Virus record (IMG/VR): IMGVR_UViG_3300025159_000682
Location: 1 to 27,490 of that record
Strand: one strand, 5' to 3'
Length of the DNA stretch: 27,490 bases
From: a virus
The translations under genes and the position numbers were made by a program. The notes under the pieces were generated by a model, which worked only from the letters and a program-made list of their open reading frames with translations, did not search any database and had not been told where the DNA came from. Each line of letters opens with the position of its first letter. Positions within the stretch are counted from its first letter, which is position 1. Below are positions 9,082-16,427 of the stretch, in pieces.

Positions 9082-10569
9082 TCAGATCGCGATGTCGAGA
9101 ATGCTTACCTCTTTGCGGCGCACAAGCGCAGCGTTTGGGGAGCCACGAGGAGCCATATCGTCCTTGCACCAGGTATAGCCAACTTTGATCTCTACGGGAA
9201 CGCGAAGTGCTCGACCGTGGATAAAGATGGGGTTGTTCATAAGAGCAAGAACGCAATCGTGAACTTCATCATCGTTCTCATCGAACTGATAAACGAAGGA
9301 GTCATGGACCTGGTTGAGAACCTGAATACGGCCTTCGTGCAGATCCAGTTCTTGCCAAACCTTCATCAACCCAAGATCTAGGTTATCTACAATAATGGAC
9401 TGTGGGGTGTATGCAACCGCCTCGCGCAAAGTTGCATCGTCATGAAGACGGCCGAAGAAATAGCGCTGCCGACCATAGGAGGTGGTGAGTTTTCCGCTTG
9501 CTTGAATCAGCTCCTGCACGTTGTGATGATAGCGACGGATGCCAGAGAAGACTTCAAAATAGCCGCTCTGAAACTCCTCAGCAATGTCCTTCTCTATTTT
9601 GAGGTGTTTTGCGATCGTGAAGGGTGTGGCAACGTAGTTACTAGCATGTCCACCACGCTTGGCAAGATCTCGTCGAGAGAAATGGCGGTAAAATATCTGT
9701 TCCGCCAGCGCCTTATCCCTTTTGTCATCACCAGTCCATACCACATCCTTCCAGACGAGTCTCGCAGTGAAAGTATGCAAATCCCCGGATTCGCAAGCGG
9801 CGATGTAAGCTTCATCACGAGCCAGATACGCGACTGCGCGGGATTCTGCTTGAGCCAAGTCAATCTCAGCCAGTTTCTTACCTGGGTCAGCAACGAACAT
9901 CCTCCTCATCTTATTAGTAATGTTTTGAAAGTTGGTGCCTGTGCCGAAGGCGTTTTTATTCGACGCCCACCGACCCGTTTCAGTCATCTTCGGGCGGTAG
10001 CCGCAGCGCATTCGCCCGTCAGAATCTACACCAAGTTTGAGGATACCGATGAGCTTGGCTATGTCACGCAGCTTGAGAATGCAATTGATGAAGGGTTCAG
10101 TGTAAAAATAGATCTCGCGCAACTTCTCAAGCGCCTCTCGATCGGTCGTTTGACGCCTTTCGCCCTTGACGTTTTTGTATTGAATTGGGAGCTGCATGAA
10201 ATCGTAAAAAAACGACATCAATTGCTTTGGTGACGCCTGGTTGAGCCCGCTTCCCCAAAGAGCCTCTGCAAGGCGTTGAAGGATTGAATCGACCCTGGTA
10301 AATTGTTTGTCTAGGTTGTAGAGATTCTCAGCACGCGCGGCCTGATCAATCAAAAAGCCCCGCGCCATCATCGCTAGCGCGGGGCCTTGCATAGCAAAGT
10401 CGAAGCGGTAAGTACGTTCTGTTATAGGCATCAACTGCTGGTCAAGAATGCCATTTATCTCGGCAGTGAGACAACAGTCGAGGCCACAATAGATCCAATC
10501 TTGCTCCTCAGGATTGAACTTCGATGTCTCCCCCGGCGCCAGTGATCCAGTGTTGATTACCTTCGCCAT
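9082..10569 (-). CDS. Family A DNA polymerase, polymerase-domain polypeptide
   Basis: This 495-residue product covers the palm, fingers and thumb of a family A polymerase but not the exonuclease body. Motif A is EIDLAQAESR (catalytic Asp about 237). Motif B is RDLAKRGGHASNY (Arg about 300, Lys about 304, Tyr about 312). Motif C is QVHDSF, the catalytic Asp being in HDS. The GRWASNKNAFGTGTNFQNI stretch before motif A is also typical. Residues 27-31 read YCGLD and match the Exo III motif Y-x3-D (T7 gp5 Asp174), so the protein begins inside the proofreading domain. Exo I and II lie on the separate UDG-exonuclease protein two genes upstream. The ATG at 10569 follows GGGGG by 7 bases and overlaps the preceding gene by 62 bases. 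The fingers helix has His where T7 has Tyr526, and Val where Gly is usual. Confidence 0.9.
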   Translation of the reverse strand: MAKVINTGSLAPGETSKFNPEEQDWIYCGLDCCLTAEINGILDQQLMPITERTYRFDFAMQGPALAMMARGFLIDQAARAENLYNLDKQFTRVDSILQRLAEALWGSGLNQASPKQLMSFFYDFMQLPIQYKNVKGERRQTTDREALEKLREIYFYTEPFINCILKLRDIAKLIGILKLGVDSDGRMRCGYRPKMTETGRWASNKNAFGTGTNFQNITNKMRRMFVADPGKKLAEIDLAQAESRAVAYLARDEAYIAACESGDLHTFTARLVWKDVVWTGDDKRDKALAEQIFYRHFSRRDLAKRGGHASNYVATPFTIAKHLKIEKDIAEEFQSGYFEVFSGIRRYHHNVQELIQASGKLTTSYGRQRYFFGRLHDDATLREAVAYTPQSIIVDNLDLGLMKVWQELDLHEGRIQVLNQVHDSFVYQFDENDDEVHDCVLALMNNPIFIHGRALRVPVEIKVGYTWCKDDMAPRGSPNAALVRRKEVSILDIAI

Positions 10570-10891
10570 TGTTAGGCCCCCGTTTGATAATGTAGCGGAA
10601 CTCGACAGGGATCTTAGCAAAAGGAGCCATCTTGAGTAGATAACTCGTAGATGGTCCAATGCCGTGATCTGCGTAAACGACCAAACGCTCGCACCTACGC
10701 ATCACAAGATGTTCGGCATAAGATAGTGCCGTTGGCGCGAGCTTTTGAACGTGCTCATACATAAGGTCGCCGTTGATTGGGACTTCCCCGCGCAGAAAGG
10801 AGTCCCGAAGCACTTTGAGCCTGTATCGTCGCATCAAGCTCTGGTGTGCGGCGGGCGGGCACGAAACGTAGACGACAGGATGGTTAGTCAT
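10508..10891 (-). CDS. Deoxyribosyltransferase-fold-like protein inserted between the polymerase halves
   Basis: This 127-residue protein has a start, PVVYVSCPP, and a later segment, RLVVYADHGIGPSTSYLL then KIPVEFRYI, that match the layout of nucleoside 2-deoxyribosyltransferase-like phage families (DUF4406/DUF7768 type: beta strand plus P-rich loop, then G-x-S near a helix). The usual Glu in the second motif is not obvious, so catalysis is doubtful. The ATG at 10891 overlaps the stop of the UDG-exonuclease gene by 8 bases, and the C-terminus overlaps the polymerase start by 62 bases. It is therefore translated between the two parts of the split polymerase. No homing endonuclease, intein or intron feature is visible. 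A nucleotide-metabolism role is a guess. Confidence 0.6.
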   Translation of the reverse strand: MTNHPVVYVSCPPAAHQSLMRRYRLKVLRDSFLRGEVPINGDLMYEHVQKLAPTALSYAEHLVMRRCERLVVYADHGIGPSTSYLLKMAPFAKIPVEFRYIIKRGPNNGEGNQHWITGAGGDIEVQS

Positions 10892-11972
10892 CTTTATCTT
10901 CCATCTTACGTCCACGAGATCGCTCAAGCTTCCAGGCCACCTCGTCGGTGTAGACACTGCCCATGAAATGAAGGTCTTTTGGGAGTTCGGGCTGGATAGC
11001 GTGGTGTTTGATCTGCGTGTCCTCGCGGAAGTTACGTGGAGACATTTTGAAAACTGTGCGAAGCCAAATAGTGTCGTAGACACCACCCTGCATCAGCTTC
11101 GGCACGTCTGACTCAACTATGTGCTTGCACCAGAGGTAAGCAGCCTTCTCTTCCTCGAAGGTCGGCCAATAGTTGTAATTCGGCTTAGTCGTATCATGAA
11201 AAGGTACAACGATGCCGATGGACTTATTCACGGCGAAGCCGATACAGCGCAAGATTCTTGGCCGTCTAGTCTCAATGTCAACGCTAAGGAGTTGGCAATG
11301 TGGCATGTAAGTGGCCTCGAACGTGTACAGGTCTTCGATCGTGGGTGCTATCCACAACTCCCGCTCAGGCCGCCGAATTCCATCGAAGGTTGCGTGGCGT
11401 TTAGCCTTCAATAAGTCCGCGAGGACTGATGTGCGAACTTCATAATTGCGGAGGACGTGTGCGGGATGGAAGGTTGGAACGATTTTAGCGGGCACCAAGG
11501 TAGCGAAGTTGACATATCCTCTGGCCTTAGTAATTTTGGGGATGGTCAAGGTCAGAGCCCACAAGGCCGTATTGCCCATAGGTACAATGACACGAGGCTT
11601 GAACGCCTCCAGCTCGGCCCGAAGTCGATCGAGGCTGTAACAATATTCGGGCCTGACGTATTTGCCAGGCTCTACAGGCGGTAAAGGATAGTCGGCAGGA
11701 AGATCGGATTTACTACAACAGATGTTCCCAACCTTGTTATCTGGCAACTTGAAGTTGAAAACATTCGCAATGAGGGACTCTGACCGAAGAATACCTGCGT
11801 GGTGGAGGAGAGAATTGAACTCTTGACCAGATGAACCAACCAATGGTCGCCCCTGCTCAACCTCATCAATACCTGGAGCTTCGGCAACAAAGGCCATTTC
11901 GTTCGAGACGATTGGGAATTCAGATGGGACGATTGGATCATCTGTTGGTTTTGGCAAGTGCTCATGTGTCAC
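10884..11972 (-). CDS. Uracil-DNA glycosylase - 3'-5' exonuclease fusion (SPO1 polymerase-like N-terminal half)
   Basis: This protein has about 362 residues. Residues 1-190 form a UDG-superfamily domain (family 4/5 style): EAPGIDE at about 31-37, RPLVGSSGQEF, PRVIVPMGNTAL, and TFHPAHVLR at about 167-175. The two N-terminal cysteines of Fe-S family 4 enzymes are missing, while CC (about 85-86) and a later Cys (about 111) remain. Residues from about 225 form a DnaQ/PolA-type exonuclease: Exo I SVDIETR (Asp about 232, Glu about 234), Exo II GVYDTIWL (Asp about 300), then DTQIKHHA and SVYTDEVAWK. The chain stops just before the place where Exo III should be; that motif is on the downstream polymerase. 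SPO1 carries UDG, exonuclease and polymerase in one chain. GTG 11972 fits the AAAAGG site; TTG 11990 is possible. Confidence 0.8.
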   Translation of the reverse strand: MTHEHLPKPTDDPIVPSEFPIVSNEMAFVAEAPGIDEVEQGRPLVGSSGQEFNSLLHHAGILRSESLIANVFNFKLPDNKVGNICCSKSDLPADYPLPPVEPGKYVRPEYCYSLDRLRAELEAFKPRVIVPMGNTALWALTLTIPKITKARGYVNFATLVPAKIVPTFHPAHVLRNYEVRTSVLADLLKAKRHATFDGIRRPERELWIAPTIEDLYTFEATYMPHCQLLSVDIETRRPRILRCIGFAVNKSIGIVVPFHDTTKPNYNYWPTFEEEKAAYLWCKHIVESDVPKLMQGGVYDTIWLRTVFKMSPRNFREDTQIKHHAIQPELPKDLHFMGSVYTDEVAWKLERSRGRKMEDKDD

Positions 11973-13338
11973 GATCGTCACCCTTTTCAAGCTTGTTCAA
12001 CCAAGCTGAGTGGGCCGCCTGCAATGACAGCTCCACACACTCGGGGTTGATATCGGCGCCAAGGATTCGACCAGCACCGCACTGAATACCGGCGACAAGC
12101 GCAGATCCGGCCCCACAGGTGGGGTCGAACAATGCCGTAGACTTATCTATGAGCATCGAGAAGAACTTCGCGAGCATACCAGCTGGTTTTTCAGACAAAT
12201 GGCGCGATTTGGTCTTCTCTAGGGGCCAGGTTACAACGTTTGGTACGGCCCTTACAATCTTGCGGTCGCCCTTGGTGATGAGCAGCGCAGTTTCATAGAC
12301 TTGGCGCGGGCCTCTTTGTGGGTCTGGCAAAATGCCGCGGAGATCAGACTTGAACCAGATCAAAGGAAATGGGTTTACTGTAAGGCCAACTCCCTCAAAT
12401 GCCTCCACCGTCTCAGTGTAGTATTTCATTGAGAACCAAAACATGATGTGAGCATCTGGTTGCAATAGCTTGTCTTGATTCTCAACTAGCGTGGAAAGGA
12501 GCTTGAAATAGACCTCGGGAGTGTCTTCGTACTTTACGGACTCCCAATTGTCTGCCGAACCCTGTTCAGATTCGTTGTGGTAGATGCCGTAAGGGAAATC
12601 ACAGTGTAAAAAGTTGAATCTGTACCCGCCAAATTCCTCACACACCTTCTCGAAACTTTTCTCGATGACCGGAACATGCTGCTGAAATTTTCTCTGGATG
12701 GTCGAACCGGCAGTGATGGCGTTGTCGAAGATTTGATCCATCTCATCTGATTCGAGATCAGTCGCGTGGTCGTCTGGCATCGCGGCCATCATCTTTTGTA
12801 CATCTGCGTCGATTGCGCGGGCTCGGCGCCGCTCAAGAATGTTGTATGCGGCGGAGAAAGTCTCACACCTTTCTAGCTCAATGTCGCCGCGTCGGATAGC
12901 CTCCATGATTTCGAGTCTCTTCACTACGGGTGCGCGTGAGAGGCCGATAGCCTCAGCACACTTATCAATCGTGAATGAAGGATCGAGACCCTTTCGGAAC
13001 TGAAAATACTCATCAACTGCGCCGGCCTCTTCCTGCCATGTAAGGTCGCTGCGCTTGATGTTTTCTTCGAGCTCAATAAGCCTAAGATCGCCTGGCTCCA
13101 TCTCGTCGGAGAACTGACATGGAACGAGCACATCCTCGGTGTAAATCTTTCGTAATGCAAGAAGCCGTCTGTGGCCCGCAACGAGGACATACTCGCGTGT
13201 GATGACGAGAGGATGGATTAGGCCAAGACGGCGAATAGAATCAGCAAGGGAATCTATGTCACGAAAGTTTTTTCTCTGCCTGCCCTCCGATACTACGATC
13301 CGACCCAGCGCAACCTGGTGAAATTCTCCGCTTGTCAA
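11962..13338 (-). CDS. ParB-like N-terminal domain fused to a DNA methyltransferase
   Basis: This 458-residue protein has a ParB/Srx-type domain at residues ~1-110, with GRIVVSEGRQRKNF, a DSLADSI-x2-LGLIHPL segment and the AGHRR signature at about 54-58. A helix-turn-helix follows (about 124-151, DKCAEAIGLSRAPVVKRL). The C-terminal half (about 215-458) is a beta-class amino-methyltransferase (N6-adenine or N4-cytosine): motif IV DFPYG at about 247-251, the HLSEKP element at about 380-385, and SAM-binding DPTCGAGS at about 405-412. The Pro-Tyr part of motif IV is intact; the residue after Asp is Phe rather than Pro. I prefer the TTG at 13338, which follows GAGGAG by 6 bases, over the TTG at 13368. 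It overlaps the next gene slightly. Likely roles are self-DNA modification or ParB-directed methylation; the target is unknown. Confidence 0.82.
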   Translation of the reverse strand: MTSGEFHQVALGRIVVSEGRQRKNFRDIDSLADSIRRLGLIHPLVITREYVLVAGHRRLLALRKIYTEDVLVPCQFSDEMEPGDLRLIELEENIKRSDLTWQEEAGAVDEYFQFRKGLDPSFTIDKCAEAIGLSRAPVVKRLEIMEAIRRGDIELERCETFSAAYNILERRRARAIDADVQKMMAAMPDDHATDLESDEMDQIFDNAITAGSTIQRKFQQHVPVIEKSFEKVCEEFGGYRFNFLHCDFPYGIYHNESEQGSADNWESVKYEDTPEVYFKLLSTLVENQDKLLQPDAHIMFWFSMKYYTETVEAFEGVGLTVNPFPLIWFKSDLRGILPDPQRGPRQVYETALLITKGDRKIVRAVPNVVTWPLEKTKSRHLSEKPAGMLAKFFSMLIDKSTALFDPTCGAGSALVAGIQCGAGRILGADINPECVELSLQAAHSAWLNKLEKGDDRDT

Positions 13339-13528
13339 GACCTGCTCCTCTCGTGTAGCTGTACACAACCAGTTCGTCGCTGATGGCAGTTAGGCGCTGG
13401 CGAGCCTTGTGCCACTCGTCGCGCGTATAAAACTCGGACGTTTCTAGTAGCTCGCCTGGAAGTTTCCAAGTTACTACCCAAGAACCGGCTTCAGTTCTCT
13501 CAACGGCAATGAAGGCGATACGTTCCAT
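13259..13528 (-). CDS. Small protein of unknown function overlapping the ParB-methyltransferase start
   Basis: This frame encodes 89 residues. The ATG at 13528 follows GAGGAA at a normal distance and fills the only room between the methyltransferase and the upstream terminator-like hairpin. The N-terminal 60 residues look like a genuine protein (beta-rich: ERIAFIAVERTE, SWVVTWKLPGE, then EFYTRDEWHKARQRL). The last ~27 residues overlap the methyltransferase gene and are of low complexity. I recognise no family. The 80-base overlap is larger than others here, so either this C-terminus is a readthrough tail or the methyltransferase starts later. Confidence 0.5.
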   Translation of the reverse strand: MERIAFIAVERTEAGSWVVTWKLPGELLETSEFYTRDEWHKARQRLTAISDELVVYSYTRGAGLDKRRISPGCAGSDRSIGGQAEKKLS

Positions 13529-13543
13529 TTGTTTCCTCACAAA

Positions 13544-13585
13544 GCAGGGGGGCCGAGGACAACGGCAAAACCTCGACCCCCCTGC
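13544..13585 (-). terminator. Intrinsic-terminator-like hairpin (leftward)
   Basis: The 15-base arms at 13544-13558 and 13571-13585 have a 12-base loop. The single DNA mismatch becomes a G-U pair in the leftward RNA, so the RNA stem is continuous. A short T-run follows. It lies just downstream of the SSB-like gene and just upstream of the small gene before the ParB-methyltransferase, so it could attenuate transcription between the recombination and replication parts of the operon. Confidence 0.55.
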
Positions 13586-13618
13586 CGGGGCACCAGATTA
13601 GACTTAGATTATCTAACC

Positions 13619-14065
13619 CTATGCCACCTTGGAAAAGCCCTGAATCCGGGCCAGGTTCACGCTCGGGTCGCGCTGAGCAGGTTCGTGGCCGACATAGACG
13701 TTGACCATCGAGCCGACCGCTTCACTGAGCGCCTGCTTGAACGTCCGCCCCTCGAGGCTGATTCCGCACGCCGCGAGAAAGTCCTTGACGTAGTTGAGCG
13801 CATCCTGATCCTTGACCCAGAAGCTGTGCGTCAGCTTGAGCCCTTTGATCTCCTTGACCTTGGCAAACTCGCGCAGAGCTTCCGCATCCACGTCAGTACC
13901 CGCGGAGACGATGCCGAAGACCACTTCGATACCCTTGGTCTTCTTCTTCGAGGAGGTAACCTCCTTGAAGCTCTTCATCTGCGCAGTATACGTTCCGATG
14001 GGTTGCGTGACGCGCTGCACGGAGGTTACATCGGTGTTCAGGAGATCTGCAAAGTTGGCACTCAT
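13619..14065 (-). CDS. Probable ssDNA-binding protein, DUF669-like
   Basis: This 148-residue protein has an N-terminal part (QPIGTYTAQMKSF, then KKKTKGIEVVFGI) that resembles DUF669-type phage proteins. These have an OB-like fold and are often found next to Sak4-like ATPases, where they act as ssDNA-binding partners. The middle (HSFWVKDQDALNYVKDFLAACGI) and end (GSMVNVYVGHEP, then LARIQGF) fit the same family layout. There is no acidic C-terminal tail like that of bacterial SSB. The gene follows the ATPase gene by about 30 bases, with AAGGAAA before the ATG, and is followed by a hairpin. The match is by pattern, so SSB function is likely rather than certain. Confidence 0.55.
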   Translation of the reverse strand: MSANFADLLNTDVTSVQRVTQPIGTYTAQMKSFKEVTSSKKKTKGIEVVFGIVSAGTDVDAEALREFAKVKEIKGLKLTHSFWVKDQDALNYVKDFLAACGISLEGRTFKQALSEAVGSMVNVYVGHEPAQRDPSVNLARIQGFSKVA

Positions 14066-14095
14066 GGCTGTTTCCTTACTTGGGTTTGTGTTAGG

Positions 14096-14980
14096 TTACT
14101 TGTTTCCTTCGCCTCTAGCAGCTTTTCGAGCTAGGGTGAAGTAGGTTGCGAGTCCGCCCTTACCGCCGTTGAGCTGGATCTCGCGAGGAATGATGAGGGG
14201 CGAGGGGTTCTTGAGTTCGATCTCTTCGTCCGAGGTAGTCTCAATGACGTGAAGCTGACCGCGCGTTCGGCAACGCAGCACTGCATTGAAGTATCGACCT
14301 ACCTTTGGTGGGAGCTTGTTGCCAAGGGCGCTTGGATAAGCCTTCGCATCACCTGCATCGACGGATTGAATCTTCACTTCGCCCCTAGAGTTGGTCACCT
14401 CAATTTGCTTCTTCGGCGCGATGTGAGCAATATGAGCAGTCATCAAGACGTTGCATTTGACAGAATTCGAGAACAACAACTCGAGCGTCTTTTCCTGCAT
14501 CTCCATTGCCGGGCCATAGAATCCCCAATCGGACTCGAGCAACGCCTCATTAGCGGCCTTGACGTAGTGAAGGCAAGCCACTCCCATCATCGTCAGCGAG
14601 TCGCAGACGAAGAGGGTGTTCGCTTCCCAACTCATGATCGAGCCATAGGATTTGCCATCAGAGACCCAATTGTCGAGAAGCCTCATTCCTCTAGCATAGG
14701 CCGCATTTGGATCGTTCTTTGCGATCATGGGGATGGGAGGGCCGTTGGAGATGGGCTTCATCTTGTCGGTCAGTGTCTCAAAAATGATCCTATCACGCTT
14801 GTCGGGGTCGAGATATCCGTGGAGGATGTCTAGCCCGTTGTCCCAATCCTGAATGAACACGCGCTCAACAACGTTTTCATTGAGCAACGCAGCGATTGTG
14901 CCAGTTTTGCCAGAGCCGGAGTCGCCGACGAGTAGGATCTTTGCAATGTCCGCGGCGTGGTGGTCGCTAAAGCTTGCCAT
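14096..14980 (-). CDS. RecA-fold ATPase, Sak4-like (AAA_24)
   Basis: This 294-residue protein starts MASFSDHHAADIAKILLVGDSGSGKT; the Walker A is GDSGSGKT at about 19-26. Walker B is TLFVCDSLT (Asp about 127). The segment NVLMTAHIAHI matches the sensor strand typical of phage Sak4 / AAA_24 proteins, a minimal RecA-like class that anneals ssDNA together with the phage SSB. The ATG at 14980 lies 4 bases after the stop of the nuclease gene; the longer open frame upstream is only a shadow of that gene. Its neighbours (Cas4-type nuclease and SSB-like protein) make a recombination or replication-restart module. Confidence 0.75.
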   Translation of the reverse strand: MASFSDHHAADIAKILLVGDSGSGKTGTIAALLNENVVERVFIQDWDNGLDILHGYLDPDKRDRIIFETLTDKMKPISNGPPIPMIAKNDPNAAYARGMRLLDNWVSDGKSYGSIMSWEANTLFVCDSLTMMGVACLHYVKAANEALLESDWGFYGPAMEMQEKTLELLFSNSVKCNVLMTAHIAHIAPKKQIEVTNSRGEVKIQSVDAGDAKAYPSALGNKLPPKVGRYFNAVLRCRTRGQLHVIETTSDEEIELKNPSPLIIPREIQLNGGKGGLATYFTLARKAARGEGNK

Positions 14981-14984
14981 TGTG

Positions 14985-15911
14985 CTACGCCTCTCTGCTG
15001 ATGAGTGGGTTCCACTCTCGTTTAGTGAAGTCTTGTGGCGAGCCAGTAAGCCACTGGTCGCGCGTGGAGGGGTCCTTCGAGCATATATCCCTAAAAGTGC
15101 ATCCTCCCCACTTGTCGCACGACTCAAGGTTCATAGGCCAAAAACCCTTCTCCGCATATTGTTCGGCCATCTTTAGCCACTCACCAGTGTTATCCATCCA
15201 CTCGTGAAGCTGGTTTGGCGTTCGAGTGATAAATAGCCTTACGAAGCGGTTGAAGTTGACCTTTAGCTCGATCCCGTCAATCATGGCTGTACGTGTTCCG
15301 CCGCCCGGCAGGATCGTAGAAGAGCCGAGGATATAGCCGTTGAGCTGGTTGTTGGGGCTGAATCGCTTAGTGAAGTTTTGATCAAGCCCACTCTTCGTGG
15401 ACTTTATGTCTGAGATGATGATGTCACCCTGAAACTTCACAACTCTATCAATGTGACCACACCAGAAATAGGGTGTTCCATCTGGAGATTCGAGTGGGAG
15501 GGCGAATCGAAACGATAGTTCTACTGCTGGCTCACCGTTGCTCAAGATAAGGGTCTCGGCAGGGTCATTGCGGAAGAGGTCTAAGTACCAAATAACCCCT
15601 CTGGCAAGGTTGAAGTGGTTATAAAGCGTATCTCCCGTAGCCCACTGACCCTTTGTGTTGAGGCAAAATCGAACGGTCTGTAGCATTGCGTCGTCGTAGT
15701 CGACTCCCTTTGCACGAAGCCTGTGATACTTCTCGATAGCCTTGTGCACGGCGATGCCAAAGTCTAGTTGAGCCTTTGCTCTCACCGCTACCCACTGGTC
15801 GAGAATCGTGTATTGGTACTTCCGCGGGCATTCCTGAAACAGCTTGAATGAGGTCGAGTCCCATGCGATCTGCAAACGTGGCAGCTTCTCAGAGAACATG
15901 GACTCATCCAT
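14985..15911 (-). CDS. Cas4/AddB-type PD-(D/E)XK nuclease with Fe-S cluster cysteines
   Basis: This 308-residue protein begins with DSTSFKLFQECPRKY, the family's usual opening with the first cluster Cys (about 28). FGIAVHKAIE follows (His about 56), then GHIDRVVKF (Asp about 155), the DIK triad segment ISDIKST (Asp about 168, Lys about 170) and NNQLNGYIL (Gln about 189). The C-terminus carries three Cys spaced C-x5-C-x5-C (about 265, 271, 277). The four Cys match the Fe-S site of Cas4 and AddB nucleases. In phages without CRISPR these enzymes process DNA ends for recombination. The ATG at 15911 overlaps the previous stop by 8 bases; the stop lies 4 bases before the Sak4-like gene. Confidence 0.85.
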   Translation of the reverse strand: MDESMFSEKLPRLQIAWDSTSFKLFQECPRKYQYTILDQWVAVRAKAQLDFGIAVHKAIEKYHRLRAKGVDYDDAMLQTVRFCLNTKGQWATGDTLYNHFNLARGVIWYLDLFRNDPAETLILSNGEPAVELSFRFALPLESPDGTPYFWCGHIDRVVKFQGDIIISDIKSTKSGLDQNFTKRFSPNNQLNGYILGSSTILPGGGTRTAMIDGIELKVNFNRFVRLFITRTPNQLHEWMDNTGEWLKMAEQYAEKGFWPMNLESCDKWGGCTFRDICSKDPSTRDQWLTGSPQDFTKREWNPLISREA

Positions 15912-16221
15912 TGTCGTCGCTCCCGAAGTATTCCTTCTTGAGGATCTCATCAAGACCCTCGACTTGAAGATCAAGAAAATCTTCCATAGAAGTGTCTTTC
16001 TTGATACCCTTGGATGTCTTGACCTTGCGGCCCTGGGTCTTGGCGGTACGGTCTTCCGCGGCGAAGCGGCCGCGTACTTGACGCATCTCTTCAATTAGGC
16101 GAGCTACCTCTGCGTCATTGAGGTCTACTGGGTCCTTAGCAAAGAGTTCATTGATCTTCGCTTTGGAGGCTGCCTCTATTTCTTCGAGGTTTCTAGGATC
16201 GGGGAGCTCTTCGCTTGCCAT
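15904..16221 (-). CDS. Small acidic helical protein preceding the nuclease
   Basis: This 105-residue protein is charged, and its N-terminal half is helical (ASEELPDPRNLEEIE and LFAKDPVDLNDAEVARLIEEM). A lysine-rich patch lies at about 60-75 and an acidic end (EDFLDLQVEGLDEIL) follows. It resembles conserved hypothetical proteins often found next to phage Cas4-like nucleases; I know no function. It overlaps the nuclease start by 8 bases and the preceding zinc-ribbon frame by 46. The context suggests a nuclease or replication partner. Confidence 0.65.
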   Translation of the reverse strand: MASEELPDPRNLEEIEAASKAKINELFAKDPVDLNDAEVARLIEEMRQVRGRFAAEDRTAKTQGRKVKTSKGIKKDTSMEDFLDLQVEGLDEILKKEYFGSDDNG

Positions 16222-16427
16222 TGTTCTAGCTCCTTGATTTTTGCTTTGAGGGAGTCTCTACAGTACCATAACCGGGCCGAACTGTCAAGAGGTTTGACAA
16301 ATACGGCCCCGCTCAAGTCGAACTGTACTTCGTATCCTCCGCAGCCTCCGCACTCTGGGCATTCGAGGCCGCAGATTTCTCCGAATCCAGCGCAGCCACT
16401 GCAATCGACTGTATCAACATAGGACAT
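16176..16427 (-). CDS. Small zinc-ribbon protein with DnaJ-like Cys/Gly repeats
   Basis: This 83-residue protein starts MSYVDTVDCSGC. Within 45 residues it has CSGCAGFGEIC then CPECGGCGGYE, the CxxCxGxG pattern of DnaJ-type zinc-binding modules. The C-terminal half forms a short helix (SLKAKIKELEQWQ). The ATG at 16427 is preferred over a TTG six bases upstream, though the ribosome-binding site GAGG is between the two optimal distances. It overlaps the acidic gene downstream by 46 bases. Zinc binding is likely from the Cys pairs; the partner is unknown. Confidence 0.55.
   Translation of the reverse strand: MSYVDTVDCSGCAGFGEICGLECPECGGCGGYEVQFDLSGAVFVKPLDSSARLWYCRDSLKAKIKELEQWQAKSSPILETSKK

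Noticed and set aside
9442-10233. 263-residue open frame on the plus strand
   Set aside because: It is antisense to the polymerase gene, which has clear motifs; no ribosome-binding site is seen.
9082-10569. DpoZ-type polymerase for 2-aminoadenine DNA
   Set aside because: No PurZ, DatZ or MazZ gene is visible in the window and the polymerase motifs alone do not show it.
10508-10891. Intein, intron or homing endonuclease in the split polymerase
   Set aside because: The protein lacks HNH, GIY-YIG and LAGLIDADG motifs and splice junction residues; it has its own start and stop.
13529-14134. 201-residue plus-strand frame
   Set aside because: Antisense to the SSB-like gene and the hairpin; not protein-like.
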